DNA from: Gammaproteobacteria bacterium
GTDB taxonomy: Bacteria; Pseudomonadota; Gammaproteobacteria; UBA9214
DNA length: 15,731 nucleotides
NCBI GenBank assembly: GCA_029864225.1
Contig: JAOTTU010000029.1
Location: 1-15,731 of the forward strand
Direction of reading: 5' to 3'
Shown here: positions 1 to 7,032 of the stretch, one piece after another
How the letters are laid out: each line of letters opens with the position of its first letter
Position numbering within the stretch: the stretch's first letter is position 1
Made by a program: the position numbers and the translations under genes
Notes under the pieces: generated by a model
Seen by the model: the letters and a program-made list of their open reading frames with translations, nothing else
What the model was told of the DNA's origin: nothing
Database searches by the model: none

Positions 1-1
1 T

Positions 2-769
2 GTGTCGAACATAAAAATGTCCAACGTGCTGGAGGTGGATCAGGTCAGCAAGTCCTATGCTACCCGCAAGGCCCTGGACAGTGTGAACCTGTCGGTGGCG
101 GCAGGGGAGTTTGTGGCATTGCTTGGACCCAACGGTGCCGGCAAGACGACCCTGTTCCAACTGACCAGCGGTCTGTTCGTGGCGGATGGCGGACGCATTC
201 TGATTGAAAATAGGGATATGCGCACGGAAACGGTAGCGGCGCTGGCAGGCATCGGGGTCGTGTTTCAACAACCCACGCTGGACCTGGATCTTAGCGTACG
301 CGCCAACCTGCGCTTCCATGCTCGTCTCCATGGCATGGCTACAGCCCGTGCTACGCGCCGGATCCAGGAAGAACTGGAGCGCCTGGATCTGCTGGATAGG
401 TCCGATGATGTGTGCCGCTCCCTGAGCGGAGGTATAAGGCGCAGGGTGGAACTTGCCCGTGCCTTGTTGCATGAACCGCGGCTGCTATTGATGGACGAGG
501 CAACCGTCGGGCTCGACCCCGCGTCACGGCGTGGACTGCTGGAATATGTACATGGACTTTGCGATTCACGCCACTTGGGAGTGCTCTGGGCTACCCATCT
601 GGTTGACGAGGCAGAGTATGCCAGTCGCGTGATAGTCCTGCACCATGGCCGTCTGTTGTGCCAGGGCACACCGCAGGAGCTGGTGCGGCTGACCGGTGCA
701 AGTGACCTATCGGGTGCCTTTCTTGAACTAACCGGGCAGTCGAGTAATTCCCAAGAGGAGGATAATTGA
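2..769 (+). CDS. ABC transporter ATP-binding protein, PQQ-alcohol dehydrogenase-associated type
   Basis: Cytoplasmic ATPase subunit of an ABC transporter. All motifs are visible, numbering from the first codon shown: Walker A GPNGAGKTT at residues 42-50, Q-loop around Q89-Q90, signature LSGGIRRR from 141, Walker B LLLMDEAT at 161-168, and H-loop H199. The length of about 250 residues is normal for a single ATPase domain. The start is uncertain because the window begins here: GTG at 2 or ATG at 17 are possible, and the true start may lie upstream. Its stop overlaps the ATG of the next gene by one base (TGATG), indicating translational coupling. The propeller, binding-protein and permease neighbours identify it as the ATPase of the ABC set that accompanies PQQ-dependent alcohol dehydrogenases (the TIGR03864-type family, from memory). 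The transported substrate is unknown. Confidence 0.9.
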   Translation: MSNIKMSNVLEVDQVSKSYATRKALDSVNLSVAAGEFVALLGPNGAGKTTLFQLTSGLFVADGGRILIENRDMRTETVAALAGIGVVFQQPTLDLDLSVRANLRFHARLHGMATARATRRIQEELERLDLLDRSDDVCRSLSGGIRRRVELARALLHEPRLLLMDEATVGLDPASRRGLLEYVHGLCDSRHLGVLWATHLVDEAEYASRVIVLHHGRLLCQGTPQELVRLTGASDLSGAFLELTGQSSNSQEEDN

Positions 770-1764
770 TGTGCAAGAAATCAAAGTGTTACTTAACCGT
801 GTCGTTGTTTATAGGGTTGCTCTGCCAGCTGGTCGCCGCACCACTCCTGGCCAGGGATACCGGCTACTTGTTCGTAAGCAGTGAGAAGGATCATGTCGTC
901 ACTGTGCTGGACGGGAAATCCTATAAAAAGGTAATGGAGATCAAGACATCCGAAAGGCCGCGAGGATTGAAATTCAGCCCTGACAACAGCCTGCTCTATG
1001 TCGGCTGCGGGGATGGTGACTCGATTGACATTATCGATATCGCCAAGCTCAAGGTTGTCGATCAACTGGATGTTGGCGATGATCCGGAACGTTTCGATCT
1101 CAGTCCGGACGGACGCTATCTTTACGTGTCCAACGAGGACAACGGACTGCTTACGGTATTCGACCTGGAGCAAAAGAAGACGGTCGCCGAGGTCGAGGTG
1201 GGTGAGGAGCCGGAGGGTGTGATGGTTAGTCCTGACGGGCGCACTGTCTATGTGTCTTCCGAGGTGGCTAACATGGTGCATGTCGTGGATGTCGGAACCT
1301 ATAAGGTGAAAGCCAATGTGCTGGTGGGTAATCGTCCGCGCCGGTTCGCGTTGGCCGCTGACGGAAAGGAAGTCTGGGTAACCAGTGAACTGGCAGGCAA
1401 CGTTTCCGTGATTGACACGAAAGACAACCGGGTCATTGACGAGGTCAACTTTGAGCCAAAGGGTTTCCGGCCGGAAGACGTGACACCGGTCGGTCTTGTC
1501 ATGACCCGTGATGGACGCATTGCCTACATTACCCTTGGAAGCGCGAACCATGTGGCAGTGGTGGATGTGGCAAGCCGCAAGGTGCTGGACTATGTGCTGG
1601 TGGGGCGGCGGCCGTGGGGCGTGACCCTGAGCCGGGACGAGAAGACGCTGTACGTCACCAACGGTAAGAGTGATGACCTGTCCATTATCGATACCGGTAG
1701 TCTCAAGGTGAAGCGCTCGGTGCCGGTGGGGCGTGTTCCCTACACTGTTGTGGTGGACGACTAG
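769..1764 (+). CDS. Secreted YVTN beta-propeller protein, PQQ-dependent catabolism-associated
   Basis: A 331-residue periplasmic beta-propeller. An N-terminal signal peptide (hydrophobic core about residues 9-26, likely cleavage after PLLA near 29) precedes repeated blades. Each blade carries a 'SPDGRxLYVS' type strand and a 'VGxxP' turn, for example VGDDPE near 102, VGEEPE near 144, VGNRPR near 187, VGRRPW near 278 and VGRVPY near 320. This fits about seven blades. The ATG at 769 overlaps the upstream stop, and AGGAGG (about 757-762) sits at good spacing; the TTG at 766 is not needed. It closely resembles the propeller family found with PQQ-dependent catabolism genes (TIGR03866 type, from memory). 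No catalytic residues can be assigned. A binding or scaffold role for the ABC set or the dehydrogenase is inference. Confidence 0.88.
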   Translation: MCKKSKCYLTVSLFIGLLCQLVAAPLLARDTGYLFVSSEKDHVVTVLDGKSYKKVMEIKTSERPRGLKFSPDNSLLYVGCGDGDSIDIIDIAKLKVVDQLDVGDDPERFDLSPDGRYLYVSNEDNGLLTVFDLEQKKTVAEVEVGEEPEGVMVSPDGRTVYVSSEVANMVHVVDVGTYKVKANVLVGNRPRRFALAADGKEVWVTSELAGNVSVIDTKDNRVIDEVNFEPKGFRPEDVTPVGLVMTRDGRIAYITLGSANHVAVVDVASRKVLDYVLVGRRPWGVTLSRDEKTLYVTNGKSDDLSIIDTGSLKVKRSVPVGRVPYTVVVDD

Positions 1765-1767
1765 ATC

Positions 1768-2949
1768 ATGCGCTACCGGTTCCTGTTTCTCTTCATCAGC
1801 GCGTGCCTATGGCTGGTGGTTGGTGTCAGCCATGCGGCCGACAAGGTTGTTTCCATCGCTTACCTGGAACTGGATGACGACCCACGCTACCGCGAGAAAC
1901 AGATGCAGGCACGCTATCCGGGACAGCCCTGGGGCCGGCCTTATGCGGGCGCGGAGGTTGCCCTCAGGGAGGCCCGATTTGCCGGCTCGGCCGTGGGAGT
2001 TGAATTCCGGTTGAGCCATCACAGTGAAGCTGATGCGGAAGCCGCCACCGCGACGATTGAGCGGTTGGCTGAGCAGGGAGTGAAGTACTTCTTGCTTGAT
2101 CTGCCTGGTGGTGCAGTGGCCGAGATAGCACGCCGCACCCGGGGCCGGGAGTTATTGCTTTTTAACCTGTCAGCACTGGACGATTCATTGCGCCAGGCCG
2201 AGTGTCAGGCACACCTTCTGCATCTGGCGCCCAGTCACTCGATGCTTTCGGACGCCCTGGCGCAGTTCCTGGTTGCCCACAAATGGCCAGAGGTGCTGGT
2301 GCTCGAGGGGCCAAACGCAGAGGATGCAGAACTGCTCGCTGCGTTCCAGCGCTCTGCACGCCGTTTCGGATTGAAGATAGAGGAGGTCAGGCCATTTGTA
2401 CTTGGACGTAATCCACGCGAGCGCAGCCGCAATAACGTGGCCCTGCTCACTGCTGGTGCCGATTACGATGTAGTATTCGTGGCCGACGCCAATGGCGAGT
2501 TTGCACGTGATGTGCCTTATCAGATTCAAAAACCGCGCCCGGTGGTCGGGTCGGCAGGCCTGGTTCCCGACTGGTGGCACTGGGCCTGGGAACGCCATGG
2601 CGCACCGCAACTGAATGGCCGCTTCCTGAAACGGGCCGGGCGCCCGATGACGGGTTATGACTGGTCTGCGTGGGTTGGTGTCAAGGCGGTGGTGGAATCT
2701 GTAGCACGTACGGAGGGCGGCTCTTTCCAGAAGGTGCGCGCTTACATGTTAAGCGATGAGCTGATTGTGGATGGATTCAAGGGCAACCGGCTTGGCTTCC
2801 GGTCCTGGGACCACCAGCTCCGCCAGCCGTTGTTTTTAACGACACTTAACTGGGTCGTTGCCCGCGCGCCGCTGGAAGGTTTCCTACATAAAATCAATAA
2901 CCTGGACACGCTCGGATTTGACAAGCGGGACAGCAACTGCCGTTTCTAA
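1768..2949 (+). CDS. Periplasmic substrate-binding-like protein of the PQQ-associated ABC transporter
   Basis: A 393-residue secreted protein. The signal peptide ends near VSHA (residue 23). The mature chain opens with a strand 'KVVSIAYLELDDDPRY' and continues with alternating Rossmann-like strands and helices (VKYFLLDLPGG at 105-115, EVLVLEGPNAED at 175-186, YDVVFVADANGEF at 233-245). This resembles type-1 periplasmic binding proteins of the branched-chain amino acid class. A Trp-rich patch (PDWWHWAW, 267-274) and YDWSAWVGVK (297-306) lie in the C-terminal lobe and could line a ligand site. It starts three bases after the propeller stop with only a weak ribosome site, so translation is probably coupled. 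By context it is the binding protein of the PQQ alcohol dehydrogenase ABC system (TIGR03863 type, from memory). The ligand is unknown. Confidence 0.85.
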   Translation: MRYRFLFLFISACLWLVVGVSHAADKVVSIAYLELDDDPRYREKQMQARYPGQPWGRPYAGAEVALREARFAGSAVGVEFRLSHHSEADAEAATATIERLAEQGVKYFLLDLPGGAVAEIARRTRGRELLLFNLSALDDSLRQAECQAHLLHLAPSHSMLSDALAQFLVAHKWPEVLVLEGPNAEDAELLAAFQRSARRFGLKIEEVRPFVLGRNPRERSRNNVALLTAGADYDVVFVADANGEFARDVPYQIQKPRPVVGSAGLVPDWWHWAWERHGAPQLNGRFLKRAGRPMTGYDWSAWVGVKAVVESVARTEGGSFQKVRAYMLSDELIVDGFKGNRLGFRSWDHQLRQPLFLTTLNWVVARAPLEGFLHKINNLDTLGFDKRDSNCRF

Positions 2950-2971
2950 TGGCCTGCCAGGAGGAGTATTT

Positions 2972-3781
2972 ATGACACCGCACCATGGCTTGCAAGCCCT
3001 CGTGGCTGTCACCAGCCGCGAAGTGGTCAAGTTCTTACAACAACGCGGACGCCTGCTATCTGCCCTGGTACGGCCAAGTCTATGGCTGATTGTATTTGCC
3101 ACCGGATTTCAGAATGTTTTCGGCGTGTCCATCATCCCGCCCTATGAAACCTATATCCAATACGAGGTATACATCGTGCCCGGACTGCTCGGCATGGTGT
3201 TGCTGTTCAATGGCATGCAATCCTCGTTGGCCATGGTATACGATCGAGAGATGGGCATTATGCGGCTGTTGCTCACCGCACCCTTGCCGCGTTGGTATCT
3301 CTTGTTGTGCAAACTTGTCGCCGGCACCCTGCTGTCGGTGTTGCAGGCGTACGCTTTTCTGGCAATATGCGCCTTGTTTGATGTAGACATTCCGTGGGGC
3401 GGCTGGTTGTACGTTTTGCCAGCACTACTCCTGTCAGGCATGATGCTGGGTGCCGTTGGTTTGCTGCTGTCTGTTTACATCAGGCAACTGGAAAACTTCG
3501 CCGGCACCATGAACTTTGTGATCTTTCCCATGTTTTTCATATCCTCTGCACTCTACCCGTTATGGAAGTTGCAGGAATCCGGTGCCGAAGTGGTCTATCA
3601 ACTCGCTCGTGTAAACCCCTTTACCCATGTTGTGCAACTGATTCGTTACGCCCTCTACGGACAGTTCGATGCCACTGCTTTTGTCGTGGTTCTGGTCACT
3701 CTGGTGGTGTGTTTCGGTTTTGCGGTGCTGGGATACGACCCGCAGCGTGGTCTGGTACGGCGGGTTCAGCGGCCCGCCTGA
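2972..3781 (+). CDS. ABC-2 type transporter permease, PQQ-alcohol dehydrogenase-associated
   Basis: A 269-residue inner-membrane permease with about six hydrophobic segments: residues 33-50, 66-84, 110-134, 147-168, 180-196 and 234-254. The conserved cytoplasmic stretch 'YDREMGIMRLLLTAPLPRWYLLLCKL' at 90-115 and the 'LARVNPFTHVVQLIRYALYG' region near 211-230 are typical of ABC-2 (NodJ/DrrB-like) permeases. The reading frame is open upstream to 2858, but the ATG at 2972 is chosen: it has GGAGGAG at 2960-2966 and lies just after the upstream stop. It completes the ATPase, propeller and binding-protein set. The family resembles PedC of Pseudomonas alcohol-oxidation clusters (TIGR03861 type, from memory). 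ABC-2 permeases are usually exporters, so pairing with a binding protein is odd. Confidence 0.88.
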   Translation: MTPHHGLQALVAVTSREVVKFLQQRGRLLSALVRPSLWLIVFATGFQNVFGVSIIPPYETYIQYEVYIVPGLLGMVLLFNGMQSSLAMVYDREMGIMRLLLTAPLPRWYLLLCKLVAGTLLSVLQAYAFLAICALFDVDIPWGGWLYVLPALLLSGMMLGAVGLLLSVYIRQLENFAGTMNFVIFPMFFISSALYPLWKLQESGAEVVYQLARVNPFTHVVQLIRYALYGQFDATAFVVVLVTLVVCFGFAVLGYDPQRGLVRRVQRPA

Positions 3782-3826
3782 GAATGGGTATTCCGCGTAT
3801 TATCTGTGAATGAACAGAGCGTGGCG

Positions 3827-4789
3827 ATGCGGCAACTGTATCCGTTGATCGAGCCATTTGCCGACGGCTATCTGGATGTGGGTGGACCGCACCGCTTGTA
3901 TTACGAGCAAAGCGGCAATCCGGAAGGTATCCCGGTGGTGTCTCTGCACGGAGGGCCCGGTTCCGGCTGTGCACCCTGGCAACGCTGTTTTTTTAACCCG
4001 GATCGTTTCCATATCATTCTGTATGATCAGCGCGGAGCGGGTAAGTCGCAACCGCAAGCCTGCCTCGAGTCCAATACCACGGCGTCCCTGCTGGCAGACC
4101 TGGAAGTGCTACGGCGACGGCTTGGGCTGCCGCGCTGGATCGTGTTCGGTGGTTCCTGGGGGGCAACTCTGGCGCTCCTGTATGCACAGGCCTGCCCCGG
4201 GCCGGTAATCAGCCTGGTGCTTCGCGGTGTGTTCCTGGCCCGGCGCAGGGATCGGGCGTGGTTTTTCGGTTCCGAAGGGGTGGCGCGACTGTTTCCGGAG
4301 GCATACGGGGCGTTTCTTGAAGGACTGAACGCTGATGAACGCAGCGACCCGGTAATGGCTTATCACCGGCGTTTAACCGGGCATGACCCGGGTGCCCGGC
4401 ACATGGCGGCACTGGCATGGCATGCCTGGGAGGAGGCAATAGTAAGTCACACCCTGGAAACAGCCGGCAAGGCGAATGCGCCGGATCCGGATGTGCTGGT
4501 GGTGCGTGCGACCATCGCCTGTCATTTTGCCCGCCATGATTACTTTCTGGGTAGCGACGGTGCGCTGGTCGATGTTGAGCAGTTGTGCAAGGTGCCGGGA
4601 GTTATTGTGCACGGTCGACGCGACCTGGTTTGTCCACTGGAGAGTGCCGTGACCCTGCATCAGGCCTGGCCTGATGCGACACTGGTAGTTCTCGATCACA
4701 GCGGCCATCCGGCGGCAGAACCGGCAATACAGGATGCACTGATTGGCGCGATGGAGACACTGGCAGAACGGGTAGGGGCAGGGCCATAG
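3827..4789 (+). CDS. pip: Prolyl aminopeptidase (proline iminopeptidase), alpha/beta hydrolase
   Basis: A cytoplasmic alpha/beta-hydrolase of 320 residues that by family releases N-terminal proline from peptides. The typical opening (LYPLIEP, then LYYEQSGNPEG) is followed by the oxyanion loop HGGPGSG at 41-47, the DQRGAGKSQP segment, the nucleophile elbow GGSWG with Ser110, a likely acid Asp266 (GRRDLVCP) and His294 (HSGHPA). Length is normal. The start is ambiguous: GTG at 3806 adds seven residues. ATG at 3827 is preferred because a weak AGAG precedes it and family members start just before the LYP motif. It follows the permease by 45 bp on the same strand and may be read with it. No direct role in methanol oxidation is evident; use in turnover of peptides such as PqqA is speculation. 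Confidence 0.88.
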   Translation: MRQLYPLIEPFADGYLDVGGPHRLYYEQSGNPEGIPVVSLHGGPGSGCAPWQRCFFNPDRFHIILYDQRGAGKSQPQACLESNTTASLLADLEVLRRRLGLPRWIVFGGSWGATLALLYAQACPGPVISLVLRGVFLARRRDRAWFFGSEGVARLFPEAYGAFLEGLNADERSDPVMAYHRRLTGHDPGARHMAALAWHAWEEAIVSHTLETAGKANAPDPDVLVVRATIACHFARHDYFLGSDGALVDVEQLCKVPGVIVHGRRDLVCPLESAVTLHQAWPDATLVVLDHSGHPAAEPAIQDALIGAMETLAERVGAGP

Positions 4790-4806
4790 GCCTCGATTCC
4801 CTGCCC
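4776..4806. terminator. GC-rich hairpin between convergent pip and pqqD
   Basis: GGGCAGGG at 4776-4783 pairs perfectly with CCCTGCCC at 4799-4806, extendable by one G-U pair, around a 15-nt loop. The left arm covers the last codons of pip. The hairpin lies 54 bp beyond the pqqD stop, so it could slow transcripts from both directions. No T-tract follows on either strand, so it is at best an incomplete intrinsic terminator. Confidence 0.4.
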
Positions 4807-4859
4807 TCGCAGTGGATCAACCTAGGTTCGACAGGCTACTGCGCTGCGTTTGAGGTATA

Positions 4860-5138
4860 TCAATCAGCGCAGATCCAGCCGTTGTCACGCGCGGTGCTGA
4901 GCAAGTTCATTACGTCATCCTTCAGATCTGCGTCGGGATAATCCTGTTTAAGATCGGTAATGATGTCGGAAACCGTGCGCGATCCTTCACAGCGCCTGAG
5001 GATTTCGCCGGCGCTGCTGTTGAGCTTAACCATTCCCTCGGGGTAGAGCAGAACGTAGGCCTGCTGGCTGTCTTCCCACTGCAGGCGAAACTGGGCAGCG
5101 ATACGGATTCGCGAATCTTCCGAAATTGGCTCTGTCAT
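4860..5138 (-). CDS. pqqD: PQQ biosynthesis peptide chaperone PqqD
   Basis: A 92-residue protein of normal PqqD size. PqqD binds the PqqA precursor peptide and presents it to the radical-SAM enzyme PqqE. The family pattern is clear: 'FRLQWEDSQQAYVLLYPEG' then 'VKLNSSAGEILRRCEG' (about 37-52), a DLKQDYPDADLKDDV winged-helix region, and the terminal 'NGWI'. The frame is open upstream to 5213, but the ATG at 5138 is chosen because it gives the standard N-terminus and overlaps the pqqC stop by four bases (ATGA). It is the last gene of the minus-strand run. Its usual partner pqqE does not follow; the next gene is convergent. Confidence 0.95.
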   Translation of the reverse strand: MTEPISEDSRIRIAAQFRLQWEDSQQAYVLLYPEGMVKLNSSAGEILRRCEGSRTVSDIITDLKQDYPDADLKDDVMNLLSTARDNGWICAD

Positions 5139-5872
5139 GGCGCACTTTCCAGGTTGTAATAGGGGGGCATGTCCAGTATGTAGGCCATGTACATGGCATC
5201 CAGCATGGACCATAGAACATCCAGTTTGAACTGCATTAATTCCAGGGCCCGTTCCTGCTGTGCGCGGCTGGTGAAGTATTCCAGGGTTAATTCCAGACCG
5301 TGCTGTACATCACGATGGGCCTCGGATAGCCTGTTGCGGAAGTACTGCAGCCCCTCACTGTCGATCCACGGATAATACGTGGGCCAGTTGGCGAGCCGTT
5401 CACGGTGAATGGTGGGCGCGAATAGTTCGGTCAGCGACGAACATACGCCTTCCTGCCAGGGTGCCTGCCTGACAAAGTTTACGTAGGCGTCCACGGCAAA
5501 ACGAACTCCGGGCAGTACCCGGGACTGGGAAACGATCTCTGTGCGCGTGAGTCCACAGCTTTCACCAAGCCGGATCCATGCCTCGATCCCGCCTGCATCA
5601 CCCTGGTCACCGTCGTGGTCGATAATGCGCTGAATCCAGCGCCGCCGTACCGCCCGGTCGGGGCAGTTAGCCATCAGTGCCGAATCTTTAATGGGGATAC
5701 TGATTTGGTAGTAATAGCGGTTGGCAGCCCATCCCTGGATTTGTTCACGATTGAGTTCCCCCTGGTTCATCTTTACCTGAAAGGGGTGGTGTATATGGTA
5801 GCGATTGCCTAACGCGCGTAAGCGCGATTCGAACGTTTCACGGTCCCAAGCGTCTCTGTTATCCGTGGGCAT
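5135..5872 (-). CDS. pqqC: Pyrroloquinoline-quinone synthase PqqC
   Basis: A 245-residue cofactor-less oxidase that performs the final ring closure and oxidation giving PQQ. The residues known from Klebsiella PqqC all align with a constant offset: His26, Arg52, Tyr55, His86, His156, Arg159, Tyr177, Arg181 and Lys216. The enzyme is therefore expected to be active. Two in-frame ATGs exist, at 5878 and 5872. The AGG at 5880-5882 is almost adjacent to the first and seven bases from the second, so the second is preferred; the difference is two residues. It follows pqqB closely and overlaps pqqD by four bases. Confidence 0.96.
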   Translation of the reverse strand: MPTDNRDAWDRETFESRLRALGNRYHIHHPFQVKMNQGELNREQIQGWAANRYYYQISIPIKDSALMANCPDRAVRRRWIQRIIDHDGDQGDAGGIEAWIRLGESCGLTRTEIVSQSRVLPGVRFAVDAYVNFVRQAPWQEGVCSSLTELFAPTIHRERLANWPTYYPWIDSEGLQYFRNRLSEAHRDVQHGLELTLEYFTSRAQQERALELMQFKLDVLWSMLDAMYMAYILDMPPYYNLESAP

Positions 5873-5890
5873 AGTCATACCTGCTGTGAG

Positions 5891-6802
5891 TTACAAAAGA
5901 ATGTCCATACCGTCGTGCGCAACTTCAATACCTTCTTTTTTCAATTGTGCACGTTCGGTTGAGTTTTCATCCAGTATCGGATTGGTATTGTTGATATGGA
6001 TAAGCACCTTGCGCGGCTTGCGCAGCGGCCTGAGCAGGTCGATTATTCCGCCCGGCTCCGATTGAGAAAGATGGCCCATCTCGCTACCCAGTTTGTGCCC
6101 GACACCGCGTCTTTGCATCTCATCGTCTGTCCACAAGGTGCCATCGACCAGCAGGCAGTCGGCATTTTCCATATAGGGCAAGAGATGATCTTCCATCTGG
6201 CCAAGACCTGGCGCGTAGAACAGGTTGCGTGCCGATACGGGATCTTCGACACGCAGTCCAATATTGTCGCCGGCGCGGGGATCCTTGCGGTGAGGTGAGT
6301 AGGGTGGTGCCTTGCTGGAGAGCGGTACAGCGGTAAATACCAGCGCTTCGATTGAAGGGATAGTAAAACTCTCGCCGTTTATGGGGATCGGGTGCCAGTT
6401 TACCCCGCAGTAATGCCCCAGCATATCAAGTACGGGAAACCCGGTGGTCAGATCTTCGTAAACCCTGTCCGTACAGTATAAATCAAGTGTATCGCCTTCA
6501 CGCAGGGACAGCAGGCCGGTAGTGTGGTCAATCTGACTGTCCATCAGAATGACAGCGCGAATACCGGTATCGCGTACGGCGCGCCCCGGTTGCAGTGGCG
6601 GGAACGCGCCTATCTGTTCGCGAATGTCGGGGGAGGCGTTAATGAGTACCCAGTCAATACCGTCGGCACTGACTGTTATCGATGATTGGGTACGCGCATG
6701 CGCAACCAGCTCCCCGCTCCGGAATTTGGCACAGTTAGCACAGTTGCAATTCCACTGGGGAAAGCCGCCTCCTGCGCCTGAACCGAGTACATGAACCTTC
6801 AT
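5891..6802 (-). CDS. pqqB: PQQ biosynthesis protein PqqB
   Basis: A 303-residue protein with the metallo-beta-lactamase fold, normal length for PqqB. In the PQQ pathway it is thought to act as an iron-dependent hydroxylase on the tyrosine-derived intermediate. Visible features are the opening MKVHVLGSGAGGGFPQWNC, the CNCANC zinc-type cluster (Cys19, Cys21, Cys24), the modified metal motif DSQIDHTTGL around 88-97 (in place of HxHxDH), and HKLGSEMGHLSQSEPGG near the C-terminal half. It lies 76 bp downstream of pqqA and just upstream of pqqC. The starting ATG at 6802 gives the canonical N-terminus. Confidence 0.96.
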   Translation of the reverse strand: MKVHVLGSGAGGGFPQWNCNCANCAKFRSGELVAHARTQSSITVSADGIDWVLINASPDIREQIGAFPPLQPGRAVRDTGIRAVILMDSQIDHTTGLLSLREGDTLDLYCTDRVYEDLTTGFPVLDMLGHYCGVNWHPIPINGESFTIPSIEALVFTAVPLSSKAPPYSPHRKDPRAGDNIGLRVEDPVSARNLFYAPGLGQMEDHLLPYMENADCLLVDGTLWTDDEMQRRGVGHKLGSEMGHLSQSEPGGIIDLLRPLRKPRKVLIHINNTNPILDENSTERAQLKKEGIEVAHDGMDILL

Positions 6803-6821
6803 GTTTCAGATACACCAACAC

Positions 6822-6836
6822 GCGGCGCCCGGCCGC
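6822..6836. other. Short GC hairpin between pqqA and pqqB
   Basis: GCGGC at 6822-6826 pairs with GCCGC at 6832-6836 around a 5-nt loop, within the 76-bp gap between pqqA and pqqB. The stem is only 5 bp and has no T-tract. It could act as a processing or attenuation point that leaves pqqA message in excess, but the structural evidence is slight. Confidence 0.3.
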
Positions 6837-6878
6837 TCGGCGGAAGGGCTACCATTTCGGATCGAATATAAATCAGTC

Positions 6879-6953
6879 TCAACGGTTGCAGATATACATT
6901 GTTATTTCGAAGCCGAAACGAAGGTCGGTCCAGTCGGGTTTGGTCCACTTCAT
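6879..6953 (-). CDS. pqqA: PQQ precursor peptide PqqA
   Basis: A 24-residue ribosomally made peptide whose conserved glutamate and tyrosine are crosslinked by PqqE and become the carbon skeleton of PQQ. The translation begins MKWTKPDWTDLRFGFEI and ends with TMYICNR. Glu16 and Tyr20 sit in the required E-x-x-x-Y spacing. A strong ribosome site (AAGAGGAGA, about 6960-6968 on the opposite strand) lies seven bases upstream of the ATG. It is the first pqq gene, 75 bp after xoxJ. The gene is too short for most length cut-offs and could be missed in automatic annotation. Confidence 0.97.
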   Translation of the reverse strand: MKWTKPDWTDLRFGFEITMYICNR

Positions 6954-6998
6954 GGATGTATCTCCTCTTGTGTTGTTACGAGGAAAGACCCGTCAGTG

Positions 6999-7032
6999 AT
7001 ATAATACACTGCCGCGCTGTACCGGAAATCAA
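6999..7032 (-). promoter_or_regulatory. Possible sigma-70-like promoter ahead of pqqA
   Basis: On the minus strand TATTAT (complement of 7001-7006) lies about 47 bp before the pqqA ATG, and TTGATT (complement of 7027-7032) lies upstream with a 20-bp spacer. The spacer is longer than the usual 16-18 bp and the -35 box overlaps the end of xoxJ. It would let pqqA be transcribed independently of xoxF. This is a weak match only. Confidence 0.25.

Noticed and set aside
793..1551. 252-codon minus-strand open frame opposite the propeller gene
   Set aside because: The propeller on the plus strand has a signal peptide, ribosome site and clear blades; the antisense translation resembles no protein family.
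4819..4828. Perfect palindrome AACCTAGGTT between pip and pqqD as a terminator
   Set aside because: A 10-bp palindrome leaves no room for a loop in RNA and has no T-tract; the hairpin at 4776-4806 is the better candidate.
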